From Aggregatibacter kilianii (GTDB lineage: Bacteria; Pseudomonadota; Gammaproteobacteria; Enterobacterales; Pasteurellaceae): a stretch of 64,000 nt of DNA. The stretch is taken from positions 2,010,822 to 2,074,821 of the forward strand of contig NZ_NRCN01000001.1 of assembly GCF_003130255.1 (NCBI RefSeq), given 5' to 3'. The notes beneath the pieces were generated by a model, which was not told the origin of the DNA, did not search any database, and saw only the letters and a list, made by a program, of their open reading frames with translations. Positions 54,160-63,923 of the stretch are shown piece after piece; the stretch's first letter is position 1, and every line of letters starts with the position of its first letter. A program made the position numbers and the translations under genes.

Positions 54160-54906
54160 TTACTTCTCTTTTAAGTAACCGAGCCATTCTTTTAACAATT
54201 GCATATTTTTCGCCATGGCTCCGGCTTGAGGAATAAAATGCATCATGTTGAGCTTATATTCTGTCGGTGTAACGCCTTCGCCAACGCTGGCCGGCAACAC
54301 TTGAAATCCTTGTCCTTCAAACAATAATTTTGCTCGTTGCATATGCCATTCGTTGGTGACCAAAATAATTTTATTAATACCTTCTTTTTCCAGAATTTGA
54401 CGGGTAAACAGTGCATTTTCTTTGGTGGTGAGGGATTTTTCTTCCAACCATTGTGTCGGCACATTAAAGAAATCTTTTAATTCTTGCATGGACACTTTCG
54501 CTTCAGAGGCACCGGTTGGGCTAACACCACTGATTAACAACGGCAATTGGGTTTCTTTTTGTAAATAAGCGGCATAACGTAACCGTTCCAATTGAACAGC
54601 AGAAGAGGCGAGAGGCGCATAGAGTTCTTTACTATCACGCACGCCACCGCCAAGCAACACAATGGCCTGTGCTTGTCTGTAGTCATTTAAGGTTAAATGA
54701 TCTTCTGTGATTAAACTGTCCTTTAGCGTTTGTGCGGTGTAAGGAATACTTACAACGTACAAAATGGCTATTCCTAAAAAAGCACAAAGGCGGCTGAAGA
54801 CTTTGCATTTAAATAGGGAAAAGAAAAGGGATAACAGCCATAAAATTAACACATTAAATGGCGGTAACATCATGGCGGTGAGCAGTTTTTTAAGTTCGAA
54901 CATCAT
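54160..54906 (-). CDS. ElyC/SanA/YdcF-like protein (DUF218)
   Basis: A 248-residue protein with two N-terminal membrane segments (about 15-35 and 38-58) and a DUF218 domain from about 78 (AQAIVLLGGGVRDSKELYAP then NEWHMQRAKLLF). E. coli ElyC, with the same layout, is linked to peptidoglycan/undecaprenol-phosphate balance. It overlaps the pyruvyltransferase gene end by 4 bp and may be the last gene of this operon. The assignment to ElyC rather than another DUF218 member is tentative. Confidence 0.85.
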   Translation of the reverse strand: MMFELKKLLTAMMLPPFNVLILWLLSLFFSLFKCKVFSRLCAFLGIAILYVVSIPYTAQTLKDSLITEDHLTLNDYRQAQAIVLLGGGVRDSKELYAPLASSAVQLERLRYAAYLQKETQLPLLISGVSPTGASEAKVSMQELKDFFNVPTQWLEEKSLTTKENALFTRQILEKEGINKIILVTNEWHMQRAKLLFEGQGFQVLPASVGEGVTPTEYKLNMMHFIPQAGAMAKNMQLLKEWLGYLKEK

Positions 54907-55862
54907 GCTTTATAAAACTCCACAAAATCCACTGCTTTGGTCCACAAATTTGCGTAGCCGGTATTTTTGCCGTAGGCGTTATCACATACGACGTTTGGAA
55001 TTTCCAACAGGCAGGAAAAAATGTGGCCGTGTAAGCGGGTAGTCGTAATTTTGTCATAGCTTAGGAAGTTTTTTGCCACGCGCTTCACAATGCGTAAGGT
55101 GTAGCTTTTCCAGAATTGATGCACAACATCTTTTAGCCAACAGATATTGTTACGATTGGCAAATTTTGCTAAACGCCAGCTTATCGCCAACACGACGTCA
55201 TCCCGGCCGGATAAAATATCATCCCAATCTTTAATATGGCTACCGACGGGTAATTGCGCCGTGATATTTTTCTCAATATCGCTGGCTTCAATGTCTTTGC
55301 GTAAGAAATAAAGTGATTGTCCCGTTTTGGCATTTTTGGTCGGTAATGTGCCATATAATTCATGTGCCATGTCGGGGGATAAATAAACGTGTGGAGAAAA
55401 TTTTTCAAAGGCGCTGGCGGTTCTTTCATCCCTTGCCAAGAGATGACAATCGTTATGCTGCATGAAAAGTGCGGCAGATTTTTCCAACGTTTCTTGGCTT
55501 TTATAATAAAGGGTTTGCGGCAACACAATTACCCGATTATTAGGGAATGCCTGCACAATCGTTTCCCGTAAATTTTGATGTTGCGGATAAAGATCACCAA
55601 AATTACCGCCACCGTGTAATAAGATGGTGGTGGTCGGTGTAATTTTACGTTTTATTTCAGCAAGATTCATGTCGAATTCGCTACGTCTTAAAGTGACATT
55701 AATACCGTGATCGACAAAAAATTGCTCTGTTCCATGATAAATCAATAAATCACCTACGTTTAAATGCAACGGATAATCTATGTAAAAAACATCATTTTTA
55801 TCTTTGATTAAGTCTGCAATTGGTGAAAGTTTGTTTTTTAAATCAATAAGTTGTTGATTCAT
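54903..55862 (-). CDS. Polysaccharide pyruvyltransferase family protein
   Basis: A 319-residue protein of the WcaK/AmsJ pyruvyltransferase family, which adds pyruvate ketals to surface sugars. Family features are LNVGDLLIYHGTEQFF near 34, TILLHGGGNFGDLYPQHQNL near 80 and TTRLHGHIFSCLLEIPNVVC near 275. It overlaps the flippase by 4 bp. The acceptor sugar cannot be read from sequence. Confidence 0.9.
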   Translation of the reverse strand: MNQQLIDLKNKLSPIADLIKDKNDVFYIDYPLHLNVGDLLIYHGTEQFFVDHGINVTLRRSEFDMNLAEIKRKITPTTTILLHGGGNFGDLYPQHQNLRETIVQAFPNNRVIVLPQTLYYKSQETLEKSAALFMQHNDCHLLARDERTASAFEKFSPHVYLSPDMAHELYGTLPTKNAKTGQSLYFLRKDIEASDIEKNITAQLPVGSHIKDWDDILSGRDDVVLAISWRLAKFANRNNICWLKDVVHQFWKSYTLRIVKRVAKNFLSYDKITTTRLHGHIFSCLLEIPNVVCDNAYGKNTGYANLWTKAVDFVEFYKA

Positions 55863-57382
55863 CTCGTCACTCTTTTCTTTAAATAGCCAAATAAAAAACC
55901 TTTTTCAGCTTTGTTTAGTCCCACAAATAAAATCACCAAAATTAAGATGGTTTCTAAAAGGACGGCTTCGCCCACAAATGTCCAAAATGAATAGGTGCGT
56001 TGCGTGTCCGATAAGTAAATTAAGCCTAGCAATAAGGCGAAAACGATGCCGATATTCATTAGGTATGAGACAAATTCTTTGCGATTAAATTTGATTTTTT
56101 TATTAATAAAATACAAACGATAAATTTGCATGATAACCATGATGCCGAATTTTGCAATAAAGGCATATACAGGATTATAGCCAAGTGTGAATAAATAATA
56201 GGCAAGCGGCACGGTACAAAGATCAATCACTGCCAAGACGATATTGTATTGTTTAATGCTATTTGCGCCGATAGCCAGCGCAGCCATCCAGAAAGAACCT
56301 GCCATAGCGCTAATTAAGGAACAGACAATGGTAGCCTGTACTAATTTTTCGGCATACATTGGCACATGATCGCCCAACCATAATGTTAGTAATGTGTGAC
56401 TAAAGTACAGCACTGGCGCAGATAAAATGGCAATGAGATAGAAAGAGTATTTTGATGTGCCTAAAATCAGTTTTTTGTTTCGCTCGTAATCTTTAGCGGC
56501 GTAGGATTGCACCAATTGTGGGTTAAACGCCACTTGGAAATTATTCACAAAACTATACACGGCGGTATCTACCTGGGTTGCGATTCCCACGGCTGCATTA
56601 GCGGCAACGCCGAAGAACAGGTTAGTTACCATATTTAAGCCTTGCGTAGAACCGACATACGCCAACTGTCCCACCAACATCCAGCCGGAAAAATTCATCA
56701 TTTCTTTGGTTTTCGCCAAATCTTTTTGTAGGTGAAAACGGGTTTCGGCATGAAAGGCTTTGCGGGTAAAACGGAAGTAGAGACTAAATACCGCTATACT
56801 GACACACAATAATAATAAACTGTAAGAAATAAGTTTGTCGTAATGCTCAATCTGCATCAAAATGAAAATGGCGCTCAGTTTTAGTGCGGTTTCCGCTAAG
56901 CCCAACCAAGCATAAAACGACATCTTTTCATGAGCCACAATCATAGCGTTAAACGGCACTTTAATGATTTCAATGAGGGCAATAATGAGGGCAACTTGAT
57001 AAACAATATTAGCCGCTTGCATACGACCGGCCGGGATGATGAGCTTATGGTTGAGAAACCAAAGACCAACGGTTTCTGCCAAAATGACCACGACCAACAT
57101 AATAAATAAATGATTGATAATACTGATATTAAAAACTTTATTGACGCGGTTTACATCGTTTGATGCTTTTTCGACATTAATGAATCGTTGCGTGGTGGCC
57201 GTCATGGTGCCATTAAAGAAGGAAAATAAAATTACCACGCCCATAACGATGTTATAAATTCCAAAGTCTTCTACACCCAATACGCGCAACACAACGCGCG
57301 AAATATAGAGCATCGCCCCCATATTGAAGAGCATTCGGATGTAAAGAAACAGGGTATTTTTAGCAATGGTTTTATTGGACAT
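55859..57382 (-). CDS. Polysaccharide flippase (Wzx/MATE-like)
   Basis: A 507-residue membrane protein with about 12-14 hydrophobic segments, typical of Wzx flippases that move lipid-linked sugar repeats across the inner membrane. The start at 57382 (MSNKTIAKNTLFLYIRMLF) gives the normal N-terminus; a longer frame starts in the upstream non-coding region. Characteristic stretches: GVEDFGIYNIVMGVVILFSF and MTATTQRFINVE. First gene of the minus-strand operon, divergent from the glycosyltransferase genes. Confidence 0.9.
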   Translation of the reverse strand: MSNKTIAKNTLFLYIRMLFNMGAMLYISRVVLRVLGVEDFGIYNIVMGVVILFSFFNGTMTATTQRFINVEKASNDVNRVNKVFNISIINHLFIMLVVVILAETVGLWFLNHKLIIPAGRMQAANIVYQVALIIALIEIIKVPFNAMIVAHEKMSFYAWLGLAETALKLSAIFILMQIEHYDKLISYSLLLLCVSIAVFSLYFRFTRKAFHAETRFHLQKDLAKTKEMMNFSGWMLVGQLAYVGSTQGLNMVTNLFFGVAANAAVGIATQVDTAVYSFVNNFQVAFNPQLVQSYAAKDYERNKKLILGTSKYSFYLIAILSAPVLYFSHTLLTLWLGDHVPMYAEKLVQATIVCSLISAMAGSFWMAALAIGANSIKQYNIVLAVIDLCTVPLAYYLFTLGYNPVYAFIAKFGIMVIMQIYRLYFINKKIKFNRKEFVSYLMNIGIVFALLLGLIYLSDTQRTYSFWTFVGEAVLLETILILVILFVGLNKAEKGFLFGYLKKRVTR

Positions 57383-57518
57383 GGCGAGACATTGAGTTTG
57401 TGTTTTTCCGTAAAATAGGTGGGGGATTATAGTTTTCTTTAGTATAATCAGCAATCTTTTATGCAACTATTTCACCTTAGCATAATCAAATAGGAAATAG
57501 ATTTTAATTGAGATAATT

Positions 57519-58289
57519 ATGAATAAATATTTGATTTCACTAGATAAAGATGTTCAGCGTCGTGAGCTGTTTTTTACTCAGTCGGATACGGCGGATTTTG
57601 TGGTATTTTCTGCGATTAATACCATGCAAAAAGAATGGGACGAGTTGGCTGAAGTATTTAATCCGACTAAGTTTGAACAACATTACGGACGCAACGTCAC
57701 AAAAGGCGAGATTGGCTGTACATTAAGTCATTTAGAGGTTTATCGCCGGATTGTAGAAGATAAAAATGTGACGGAAAACGAGTATGCTTTGGTATGCGAA
57801 GACGATGCCTTATTCAATGTAAATTTGTCACCAAAAACGACCGCACTTTTAACAGAAAATTGTGATGCGGATATCGTGTTAATCGGGCAGTCAAAAATTG
57901 CGGAATTTAATGATGTGGAATTAGAAATTAATTATCCGACAACTTTCTCGTTTTTACGCAAAACATTTGGCGATGTCACTGTGGCTTATCCATATAAAAG
58001 TTACTTTGCCGGTACGGTGGCGTATTTAATTAAAAAATCGGCTGCCCGTGCATTTTTAACGGTGTTAGAAAATGAAAAACCGTTTTGGCTTGCGGATGAT
58101 TTCTTGTTATTTGAAACGCAATTCCATATTAGTAACAATGTGGTTCGTCCGCTTATGGCCATTGAAAATCCACAGTTGGTGAGTAATTTGGAAGCCATTC
58201 GTGGTTCAAAATCCAATAATCTAGTAAAGAAATTAATCAAATATCCGCTCAAAAAAATCTTGGCGGTGAAAAAGAATTTAGGAAAATAA
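57519..58289 (+). CDS. Glycosyltransferase family 25 (LOS/polysaccharide)
   Basis: A 256-residue enzyme of the GT25 type that adds galactose or glucose to lipooligosaccharide. Typical motifs are [17 protein letters not shown] near 66 and the EDDA metal/sugar motif near 93. Similar proteins in Haemophilus include LgtB/Lex2B-like transferases. It heads an operon with the polymerase and two GT2 enzymes. Acceptor is not determined. Confidence 0.9.
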   Translation: MNKYLISLDKDVQRRELFFTQSDTADFVVFSAINTMQKEWDELAEVFNPTKFEQHYGRNVTKGEIGCTLSHLEVYRRIVEDKNVTENEYALVCEDDALFNVNLSPKTTALLTENCDADIVLIGQSKIAEFNDVELEINYPTTFSFLRKTFGDVTVAYPYKSYFAGTVAYLIKKSAARAFLTVLENEKPFWLADDFLLFETQFHISNNVVRPLMAIENPQLVSNLEAIRGSKSNNLVKKLIKYPLKKILAVKKNLGK

Positions 58290-58297
58290 CGTAAAAA

Positions 58298-59497
58298 ATG
58301 ACCGCACTTTTTAACCTTTTTTATCTTTACGATCCTTGGCTGTTTCATGTCGTGCGAATGTCATTCGTCGCCGGCTTGGCAGCGTTGGCAGTATTGGCTT
58401 ATCAGTACATTAAAAAACAGAAACCTCAAGGCATCGTTCTGCCTTTAGACAGTCTTGCCGTATTAGGTGGGTTGATTGTTTTCAGTGTGATTCCGCTATT
58501 GCTTAATGGCACAAAAGATCTTTCCGTGATTACCATGTATGTGAAGGAATTGATTTTATTCCTCTTTGGCGTGGGACTTTATAACGCGTTTTATGCCAAT
58601 GTTAATGGGCAACAAAGCGTCGTGCGAGATTTGCAAATTGGTGTCGTGGTGCAGTTTGCAGTGGGCGTGATAGGCTTGCTTGGCGTCTCTTTTATGATTG
58701 ATTTCTTGCTTTCGACCAATGCGGTATTACCTAAACGCTTTTATGCTTCAGAGCAGGAATATCGCTTATATAACATCACCGCAACCGCTTTTTTCCAACT
58801 GAGTTTATTCTATTTGATGCTGTTGCATTTCTTGCTGGCTTACAATGCTAAACACAATACGCTTCCAAGTATTTTGGTATTTTTAATGTTATGCATTGGG
58901 TTGATTTCAGGACGTACATTCCTTCTGTTATCGGTTGTGAGCATTTTTGTGTATTTCAAATGGCGCTATGTGCCATCACTGATTGCATTTGCCGTTTTAG
59001 TACTGCTATTGGCGTATTTCTTACCGGAAAATCCTTATGTGGCACATGCTTTAGAACCTGTGATTAATCTGCTACACGGTGCGGGATTTGTGAGTTCCTC
59101 TACGGATACCTTAATGAAAAATCACCTCTTTATGCCAACGCTTAAACAGTTTATTTATGGTGATGGGATGTATATGACGGGGCAGTTGGAAGTAGGGCGC
59201 TATTACGGACATACGGATTCCGGTTTCCTACGTCAAATCCTTTACGGTGGTGTGTCTTATGCCTTAGTGTGTTTTGCGGTGACATTCTATTTTGTGCGCA
59301 AAGTCGCCTTAAACTGGTTTGATGGCAGCTGGAAATTTATTCTTTCTGCCTTTGTGATTTTGGCATTCTGTAATATCAAAGCCGATACCTTTGCTTTCCC
59401 CGGCATTATGTTTGTGATGCTGATGTTCTTATCACTTTTCGGCTCTCACGGAAAACAGCTTATTTTATTTAAACAAAAGGAGCCGAAAGATGTTTAG
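58298..59497 (+). CDS. O-antigen polymerase / ligase-like membrane protein (Wzy candidate)
   Basis: A 399-residue protein with about 10-11 hydrophobic segments. A periplasmic loop near residues 270-310 (HLFMPTLKQFIYGDGMYM) and the stretch RYYGHTDSGFLRQILYGGVSYA are features of Wzy/WaaL proteins. It most likely polymerises repeat units or ligates glycan to lipid A core; sequence cannot separate the two. It overlaps the next gene by 8 bp. Confidence 0.8.
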   Translation: MTALFNLFYLYDPWLFHVVRMSFVAGLAALAVLAYQYIKKQKPQGIVLPLDSLAVLGGLIVFSVIPLLLNGTKDLSVITMYVKELILFLFGVGLYNAFYANVNGQQSVVRDLQIGVVVQFAVGVIGLLGVSFMIDFLLSTNAVLPKRFYASEQEYRLYNITATAFFQLSLFYLMLLHFLLAYNAKHNTLPSILVFLMLCIGLISGRTFLLLSVVSIFVYFKWRYVPSLIAFAVLVLLLAYFLPENPYVAHALEPVINLLHGAGFVSSSTDTLMKNHLFMPTLKQFIYGDGMYMTGQLEVGRYYGHTDSGFLRQILYGGVSYALVCFAVTFYFVRKVALNWFDGSWKFILSAFVILAFCNIKADTFAFPGIMFVMLMFLSLFGSHGKQLILFKQKEPKDV

Positions 59498-60371
59498 TAT
59501 CATCGTGCCTTCTTATAATCGGAAAGAAGAAATCCCTGCATTGCTAGAAAGTTTAACCAAACAAACAGTGTATAATTTTGATGTGGTGATTGTGGATGAT
59601 TGCTCGAAAGAACCCGTTGAAGTGACACAATCATATCCATTTGTAGTTAAAGTTATTCGGAACGAAACCAATCAAGGGGCCGCTGAAAGCCGCAATATTG
59701 GGGCAAGAAACGCGGATAATGAGTGGTTATTATTTCTTGATGATGACGATCGTTTTGCTAACGACAAATGTCAAAAATTGGCGGATATTATTGCCGATCA
59801 TGCCGATATTAACTTTGTTTACCATCCGGCAAAATGCGAAATGGTGAATGAAGGTTTTACCTATGTAACAACTCCAATTGAGCCGCAAGAAATTAGTGTA
59901 GATAGAATTTTACTGGCGAATAAAATCGGCGGCATGCCAATGATTGGAGTGAAAAAAGATCTGTTTTTAAAAATAGGCGGATTATCCACCGCACTTCGTT
60001 CATTGGAAGACTATGATTTCTTATTGAAACTCGCGCTGGAACCCACATTTAAGCCATACAAAGTGGCAGAACCATTGACCTATTGCACATTCCATACCAA
60101 GCGTTCTAGCGTGTCGACCGATACAACTAATACGCAAAAAGCGATTGATTATATCCGTGAAAATTATGTGAAAACGGCACAGCAAGAAAAGAACTTTGCT
60201 ATCAATGCACAGTATATGTTGGCCTACCCACATATTATGAATTTATCCCGTAAAGCCGCTTTTTACTATTTTGAGATTTTTAAATTAACGAAAAGCATTA
60301 AGCAGCTTGTGATTGCCTTTGTGGTTCTAATTTCCCCCAAATTGGCAATTAATTTGAAACGATTTATGTAG
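59490..60371 (+). CDS. Glycosyltransferase family 2 (polysaccharide)
   Basis: A 293-residue inverting sugar transferase. The GT-A start MFSIIVPSYNRKEEIPALLESL, DVVIVDDCSKEPVEV and the DDDDRF metal motif (near 91) define the family. It has a C-terminal hydrophobic end. Overlaps the polymerase gene by 8 bp, so expressed with it. Donor and acceptor sugars not assignable. Confidence 0.9.
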   Translation: MFSIIVPSYNRKEEIPALLESLTKQTVYNFDVVIVDDCSKEPVEVTQSYPFVVKVIRNETNQGAAESRNIGARNADNEWLLFLDDDDRFANDKCQKLADIIADHADINFVYHPAKCEMVNEGFTYVTTPIEPQEISVDRILLANKIGGMPMIGVKKDLFLKIGGLSTALRSLEDYDFLLKLALEPTFKPYKVAEPLTYCTFHTKRSSVSTDTTNTQKAIDYIRENYVKTAQQEKNFAINAQYMLAYPHIMNLSRKAAFYYFEIFKLTKSIKQLVIAFVVLISPKLAINLKRFM

Positions 60372-60393
60372 ATAACTTATTAGATAGAGAAAG

Positions 60394-61197
60394 ATGAAAT
60401 TTTCAGTTTTAATGTCCTTATATATTAAGGAAAATCCACAATATTTAAGAGAATGTTTTGAAAGTTTAGTGGCTCAAACCCATCCAGCAGATGAGATTGT
60501 GTTGGTGTTTGACGGTGCGGTAACGCCAGAATTGGAAGCCGTGGTTGCTGAATTCGAAACCAAATTACCCTTAAACTTAGTGAAGTTGCCAAAGAACTTA
60601 GGCTTAGGCAAAGCGCTCAATGAAGGATTAAAACATTGTTCTCACGATTGGGTCTTCCGTATGGATACCGATGATATTTGTGTGCCAGAGCGTTTTGCTA
60701 AACAAGTGGCGTTTATTGGGCAACATCCGGATACGATTATTTTCGGTGGGCAGATTGCTGAGTTTGGCGAAAATATTCAAGACATCGTGGCGTATCGTAA
60801 TGTACCGACTGATGCGCAAGATATCGTCAAATTTACACAAAAACGTTGTCCATTCAATCACATGACGGTGGCGTATCAAAAAAGTGCGGTCATTAATTGT
60901 GGTGGATATGAAGATTTACAGGAAGATTATTACCTGTGGATTAAGCTTGTGGCACAAGGGCAAAAAGTGGCAAACTTGCCGGATATTTTAGTTTATGCCC
61001 GCGTGGGTAATGGCATGGTAGGGCGTCGTCGTGGTTTAAATCAAGCCAAAGCAGAATGGCGTTTGTTTAAGTTGAAATATCGCTTAGGCATTCAAGGCGT
61101 ATTCTCCGGCTTATTCACTTTTGCATTACGTTCAGGTTCCCGTTTATTACCGACTTCCTTGTTAAAGCGTATTTATCAAACATTCTTGAGAAAGTAG
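60394..61197 (+). CDS. Glycosyltransferase family 2 (polysaccharide), second copy
   Basis: A 267-residue GT-A enzyme with FSVLMSLYIKENPQYLRECF at the start and the FRMDTDD metal motif near 89, then GGYEDLQEDYYLWIKLVAQG. Similar to LgtF/WaaE-like and Haemophilus lsg-type transferases. Twenty-two bases after the previous gene. A USS lies within (near 60882). Confidence 0.9.
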   Translation: MKFSVLMSLYIKENPQYLRECFESLVAQTHPADEIVLVFDGAVTPELEAVVAEFETKLPLNLVKLPKNLGLGKALNEGLKHCSHDWVFRMDTDDICVPERFAKQVAFIGQHPDTIIFGGQIAEFGENIQDIVAYRNVPTDAQDIVKFTQKRCPFNHMTVAYQKSAVINCGGYEDLQEDYYLWIKLVAQGQKVANLPDILVYARVGNGMVGRRRGLNQAKAEWRLFKLKYRLGIQGVFSGLFTFALRSGSRLLPTSLLKRIYQTFLRK

Positions 61198-61198
61198 T

Positions 61199-62329
61199 AT
61201 GATGAAATTTAGAACACTTTTTAAAATATCTTCAATTTCCACCGCACTTTTCTTAACGGGCTGTGCTTCAAATTCTGATTCGCAAGGCCAAACAACTCCA
61301 ACGGAAAATACCGTGACTGCGGTAAGTGCCAATGCAGTTTATAACAAACCGCGTACATTAGATAACTTCAATGATTATGTGAATTTTTTAAAAGGTAAAG
61401 CCGCGGCAGAAGGTGTGTCTGTTGATGTATTAAATGCACAAAAAAATATTAATTACATCCAAAAATCCGTAGATTTGGATGATCAACAAGCCGGCAGAAT
61501 TCGCAAGCGTGATCCGAACGCACCTCCTGTGATTAATCCTAATGGTACGACTAATTATTTAAATCGCGTTTTGACACCAAATAAGGTGGATATTGCCGAA
61601 ACTCGATATTGGGAGCTGTTGCCGCAACTTGAAAATGCCAGCCAAAAATTTGGTGTACCCAAACATTATTTAATGGCGTTGTGGGGCATGGAAAGTAGTT
61701 TTGGCTATTATCAAGGTAGCTACGACGTATTATCGGTATTAGCGACACTGGCTTTTGATGGTCGCCGTGAAGCATTATTCAGTAAAGAATTTATTGCTGC
61801 CATGAAACTATTACAGCGGGATCATATTCAGCGCTATAAAATGCTTGGTTCATGGGCCGGAGCCATGGGGCAAACCCAATTTATGCCAAGTTCTTATTTA
61901 AGTTATGCCGCAGATGGTAATAACGACGGCGAAAAAAATATTTGGACAGAACACTACGATGTATTTGCCTCTATCGCTAATTACTTACACACGGTAGGCT
62001 GGAATGAAAAACTGCCTTGGGGGGGCGAAGTTACGTTGACCCAACCACTTGATATGGCATTATCCGGTACGGAAGAGGGGCAAAAGCGATCCCTAAGTAG
62101 CTGGCAAAATATGGGTGTCGCCTTAAAATATCAAACGCCGGAAACGCAACAAAAACTGGCCGCACTTTCGGGTACGGATTTATGGTTGGTAAGACCTGAT
62201 AAAGAATTTGGTCGAGCGTTCCTTGTAACAAATAACTTCCGTACGCTACTGCATTGGAATAAATCCAATTATTTTGCGATTAGTATTGGCATGTTTGCGG
62301 AAAGGATTGAGCAAAGGGTTGGGAGATAA
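61199..62329 (+). CDS. mltB: Membrane-bound lytic murein transglycosylase B
   Basis: A 376-residue outer-membrane lipoprotein that cuts peptidoglycan, leaving 1,6-anhydro ends. Lipobox LTGC (cysteine near 22) is at the end of a signal peptide. The catalytic glutamate lies in LMALWGMESSFGYYQG near 160, and SWAGAMGQTQFMPSSYLSYA is the GH103 signature. Two in-frame ATGs (61199, 61202) are possible starts. It starts one base after the glycosyltransferase stop, so it is cotranscribed with polysaccharide genes. Confidence 0.93.
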   Translation: MMKFRTLFKISSISTALFLTGCASNSDSQGQTTPTENTVTAVSANAVYNKPRTLDNFNDYVNFLKGKAAAEGVSVDVLNAQKNINYIQKSVDLDDQQAGRIRKRDPNAPPVINPNGTTNYLNRVLTPNKVDIAETRYWELLPQLENASQKFGVPKHYLMALWGMESSFGYYQGSYDVLSVLATLAFDGRREALFSKEFIAAMKLLQRDHIQRYKMLGSWAGAMGQTQFMPSSYLSYAADGNNDGEKNIWTEHYDVFASIANYLHTVGWNEKLPWGGEVTLTQPLDMALSGTEEGQKRSLSSWQNMGVALKYQTPETQQKLAALSGTDLWLVRPDKEFGRAFLVTNNFRTLLHWNKSNYFAISIGMFAERIEQRVGR

Positions 62330-62403
62330 TCTCAAGGTTGAATTTTAATGTAAAATCCATAAGATTTTTTATTGCTTGTTAAGCAAAGGGGTAGATAAAG
62401 CAC

Positions 62404-63189
62404 ATGAAGTTAATAGATAAATTTCGTCGTTTCTATGCATTTGATGAGTTGCTGAAACAACTAATTGTAAGAGATGTCAAGTTGAAATACAGACGGAGTT
62501 ATTTGGGGTATCTTTGGAGTATTCTGAATCCATTAATGTTAATGATGGTTCTTGTCTTTATTTTTTCTAATGTATTTCGCTTTGATATTCCTAATTTCCC
62601 ACTTTATATGATTGCAGGACAGTTTTTGTTTAATTTTATGACTGAAGCAACAAATATGTCCGTTGGCTCTATTATCGGAAACGCATCATTACTCAAAAAA
62701 ACCTATGTACCTAAATATATTTTTACAGTTTCTAGAGTGGGAAGTTCATTAGTGAATTTGCTTTTCTCTCTTGGTGCATTATTTCTAGTTATGGTTTTTA
62801 CTAATGCTGAATTCTCTTGGAATCTCTTATTTTTCCCTGTAATTATTCTTGAAGTATTAATCTTTAGTCTTGGATTGGGTTTATGGCTAGCTGCAATTAC
62901 CGTTTTTTTCCGTGATATTCAGTATTTATGGGGCGTATTTATTTCGATGTGGATGTATCTTACTCCATTATTCTATCCTGTATCAATCATTCCTGAGGAA
63001 TACCAAGAGTTATACAAAAATGCAAATCCAATGTATGGCTATATTGAGCAATTTAGAGATATTGTTTTACATGCAAGATTCCCACAAACTGATTCGATTC
63101 TAATCGGTTTTGGTACGGCTATTTTGGTTCTTGTCCTTGGGGCTTGGTATTTTAATAAAAAACAAGACGAGTTTATTTTATATATCTAA
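62404..63189 (+). CDS. wzm: Polysaccharide ABC transporter permease (Wzm type)
   Basis: A 261-residue ABC-2-type permease with six membrane helices. The N-terminal FDELLKQLIVRDVKLKYRRS and YLGYLWSILNPLMLMMVLVF motifs are typical of Wzm/KpsM exporters of O-antigen or capsule. It is AT-rich and carries no uptake signal, unlike most of the window. Its stop overlaps the start of the ATPase gene by one base. Confidence 0.93.
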   Translation: MKLIDKFRRFYAFDELLKQLIVRDVKLKYRRSYLGYLWSILNPLMLMMVLVFIFSNVFRFDIPNFPLYMIAGQFLFNFMTEATNMSVGSIIGNASLLKKTYVPKYIFTVSRVGSSLVNLLFSLGALFLVMVFTNAEFSWNLLFFPVIILEVLIFSLGLGLWLAAITVFFRDIQYLWGVFISMWMYLTPLFYPVSIIPEEYQELYKNANPMYGYIEQFRDIVLHARFPQTDSILIGFGTAILVLVLGAWYFNKKQDEFILYI

Positions 63190-63920
63190 TGAATAAAGAA
63201 ACAGTAATTAAAGTCACTAATGCTACGGTGCGTTTTAATAAAGCAACCGAACAATATAATGGCTTAAAAGAGTATGTGATTAAAATGCTAAAGGGGGAAC
63301 TTATGTTCCAAGAGTTTTTAGCATTAAAAGATGTTAATCTTGAAGTGAAGAAAGGTGAGTCTTGGGGGTTAATTGGTACCAATGGTTCTGGTAAGTCGAC
63401 TCTTTTAAAGTTAATTTGTGGTATTTTAAAACCCTATAAAGGTACTGTAGAGGTGCACGGTAATATTGCGCCATTAATTGAGTTAGGGGCTGGTTTTGAT
63501 GGTGAGCTGACTGCAAGAGAGAATATCTATCTCAATGGTGCTTTACTTGGGCATAAGAAAGCCTTTATGGAGCAGCATTTTGATGAAATTATTGAGTTTG
63601 CGGAACTTCAAGATTTTGTGGATGTGCCGCTTAAAAACTTTTCATCTGGTATGGCTGCACGGTTGGGCTTTGCAGTGGCAACGATAGTGAAGCCAGAAAT
63701 CTTAATCGTTGATGAAGTTTTAGCTGTAGGCGATGCGGCATTTCAAGAAAAATGTAAGCAACGTATGGAAAAAATGTTAGCTGGCGGTACAACGCTTTTA
63801 TTTGTTTCTCATTCTATCGAGCAAGTAAAAGAACTCTGTCCAAATGTAATTTGGATTGACAAAGGTATTGTAAGAGCAATAGGTAACGCAGAGGATATAA
63901 TCCCTCTATATAATAAATAG
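63189..63920 (+). CDS. wzt: Polysaccharide ABC transporter ATPase (Wzt type, short form)
   Basis: A 243-residue ATPase. Walker A IGTNGSGKST (near 62), signature FSSGM (near 151), Walker B EILIVDEVLAVGD (near 172) and the FVSHS histidine are all present. It lacks the extra C-terminal glycan-binding domain of long Wzt proteins, so export is probably not dependent on a chain-end cap. Pairs with the permease before it. The first gene of what is probably a serotype-determining block cut off by the window end. Confidence 0.92.
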   Translation: MNKETVIKVTNATVRFNKATEQYNGLKEYVIKMLKGELMFQEFLALKDVNLEVKKGESWGLIGTNGSGKSTLLKLICGILKPYKGTVEVHGNIAPLIELGAGFDGELTARENIYLNGALLGHKKAFMEQHFDEIIEFAELQDFVDVPLKNFSSGMAARLGFAVATIVKPEILIVDEVLAVGDAAFQEKCKQRMEKMLAGGTTLLFVSHSIEQVKELCPNVIWIDKGIVRAIGNAEDIIPLYNK

Positions 63921-63923
63921 GAA

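Noticed and set aside
54089..54178. A 29-codon frame (MTPTTQ...) near the ligase gene.
   Set aside because: It falls within the interspersed repeat copy C, lacks a ribosome site, and is best explained as that element.
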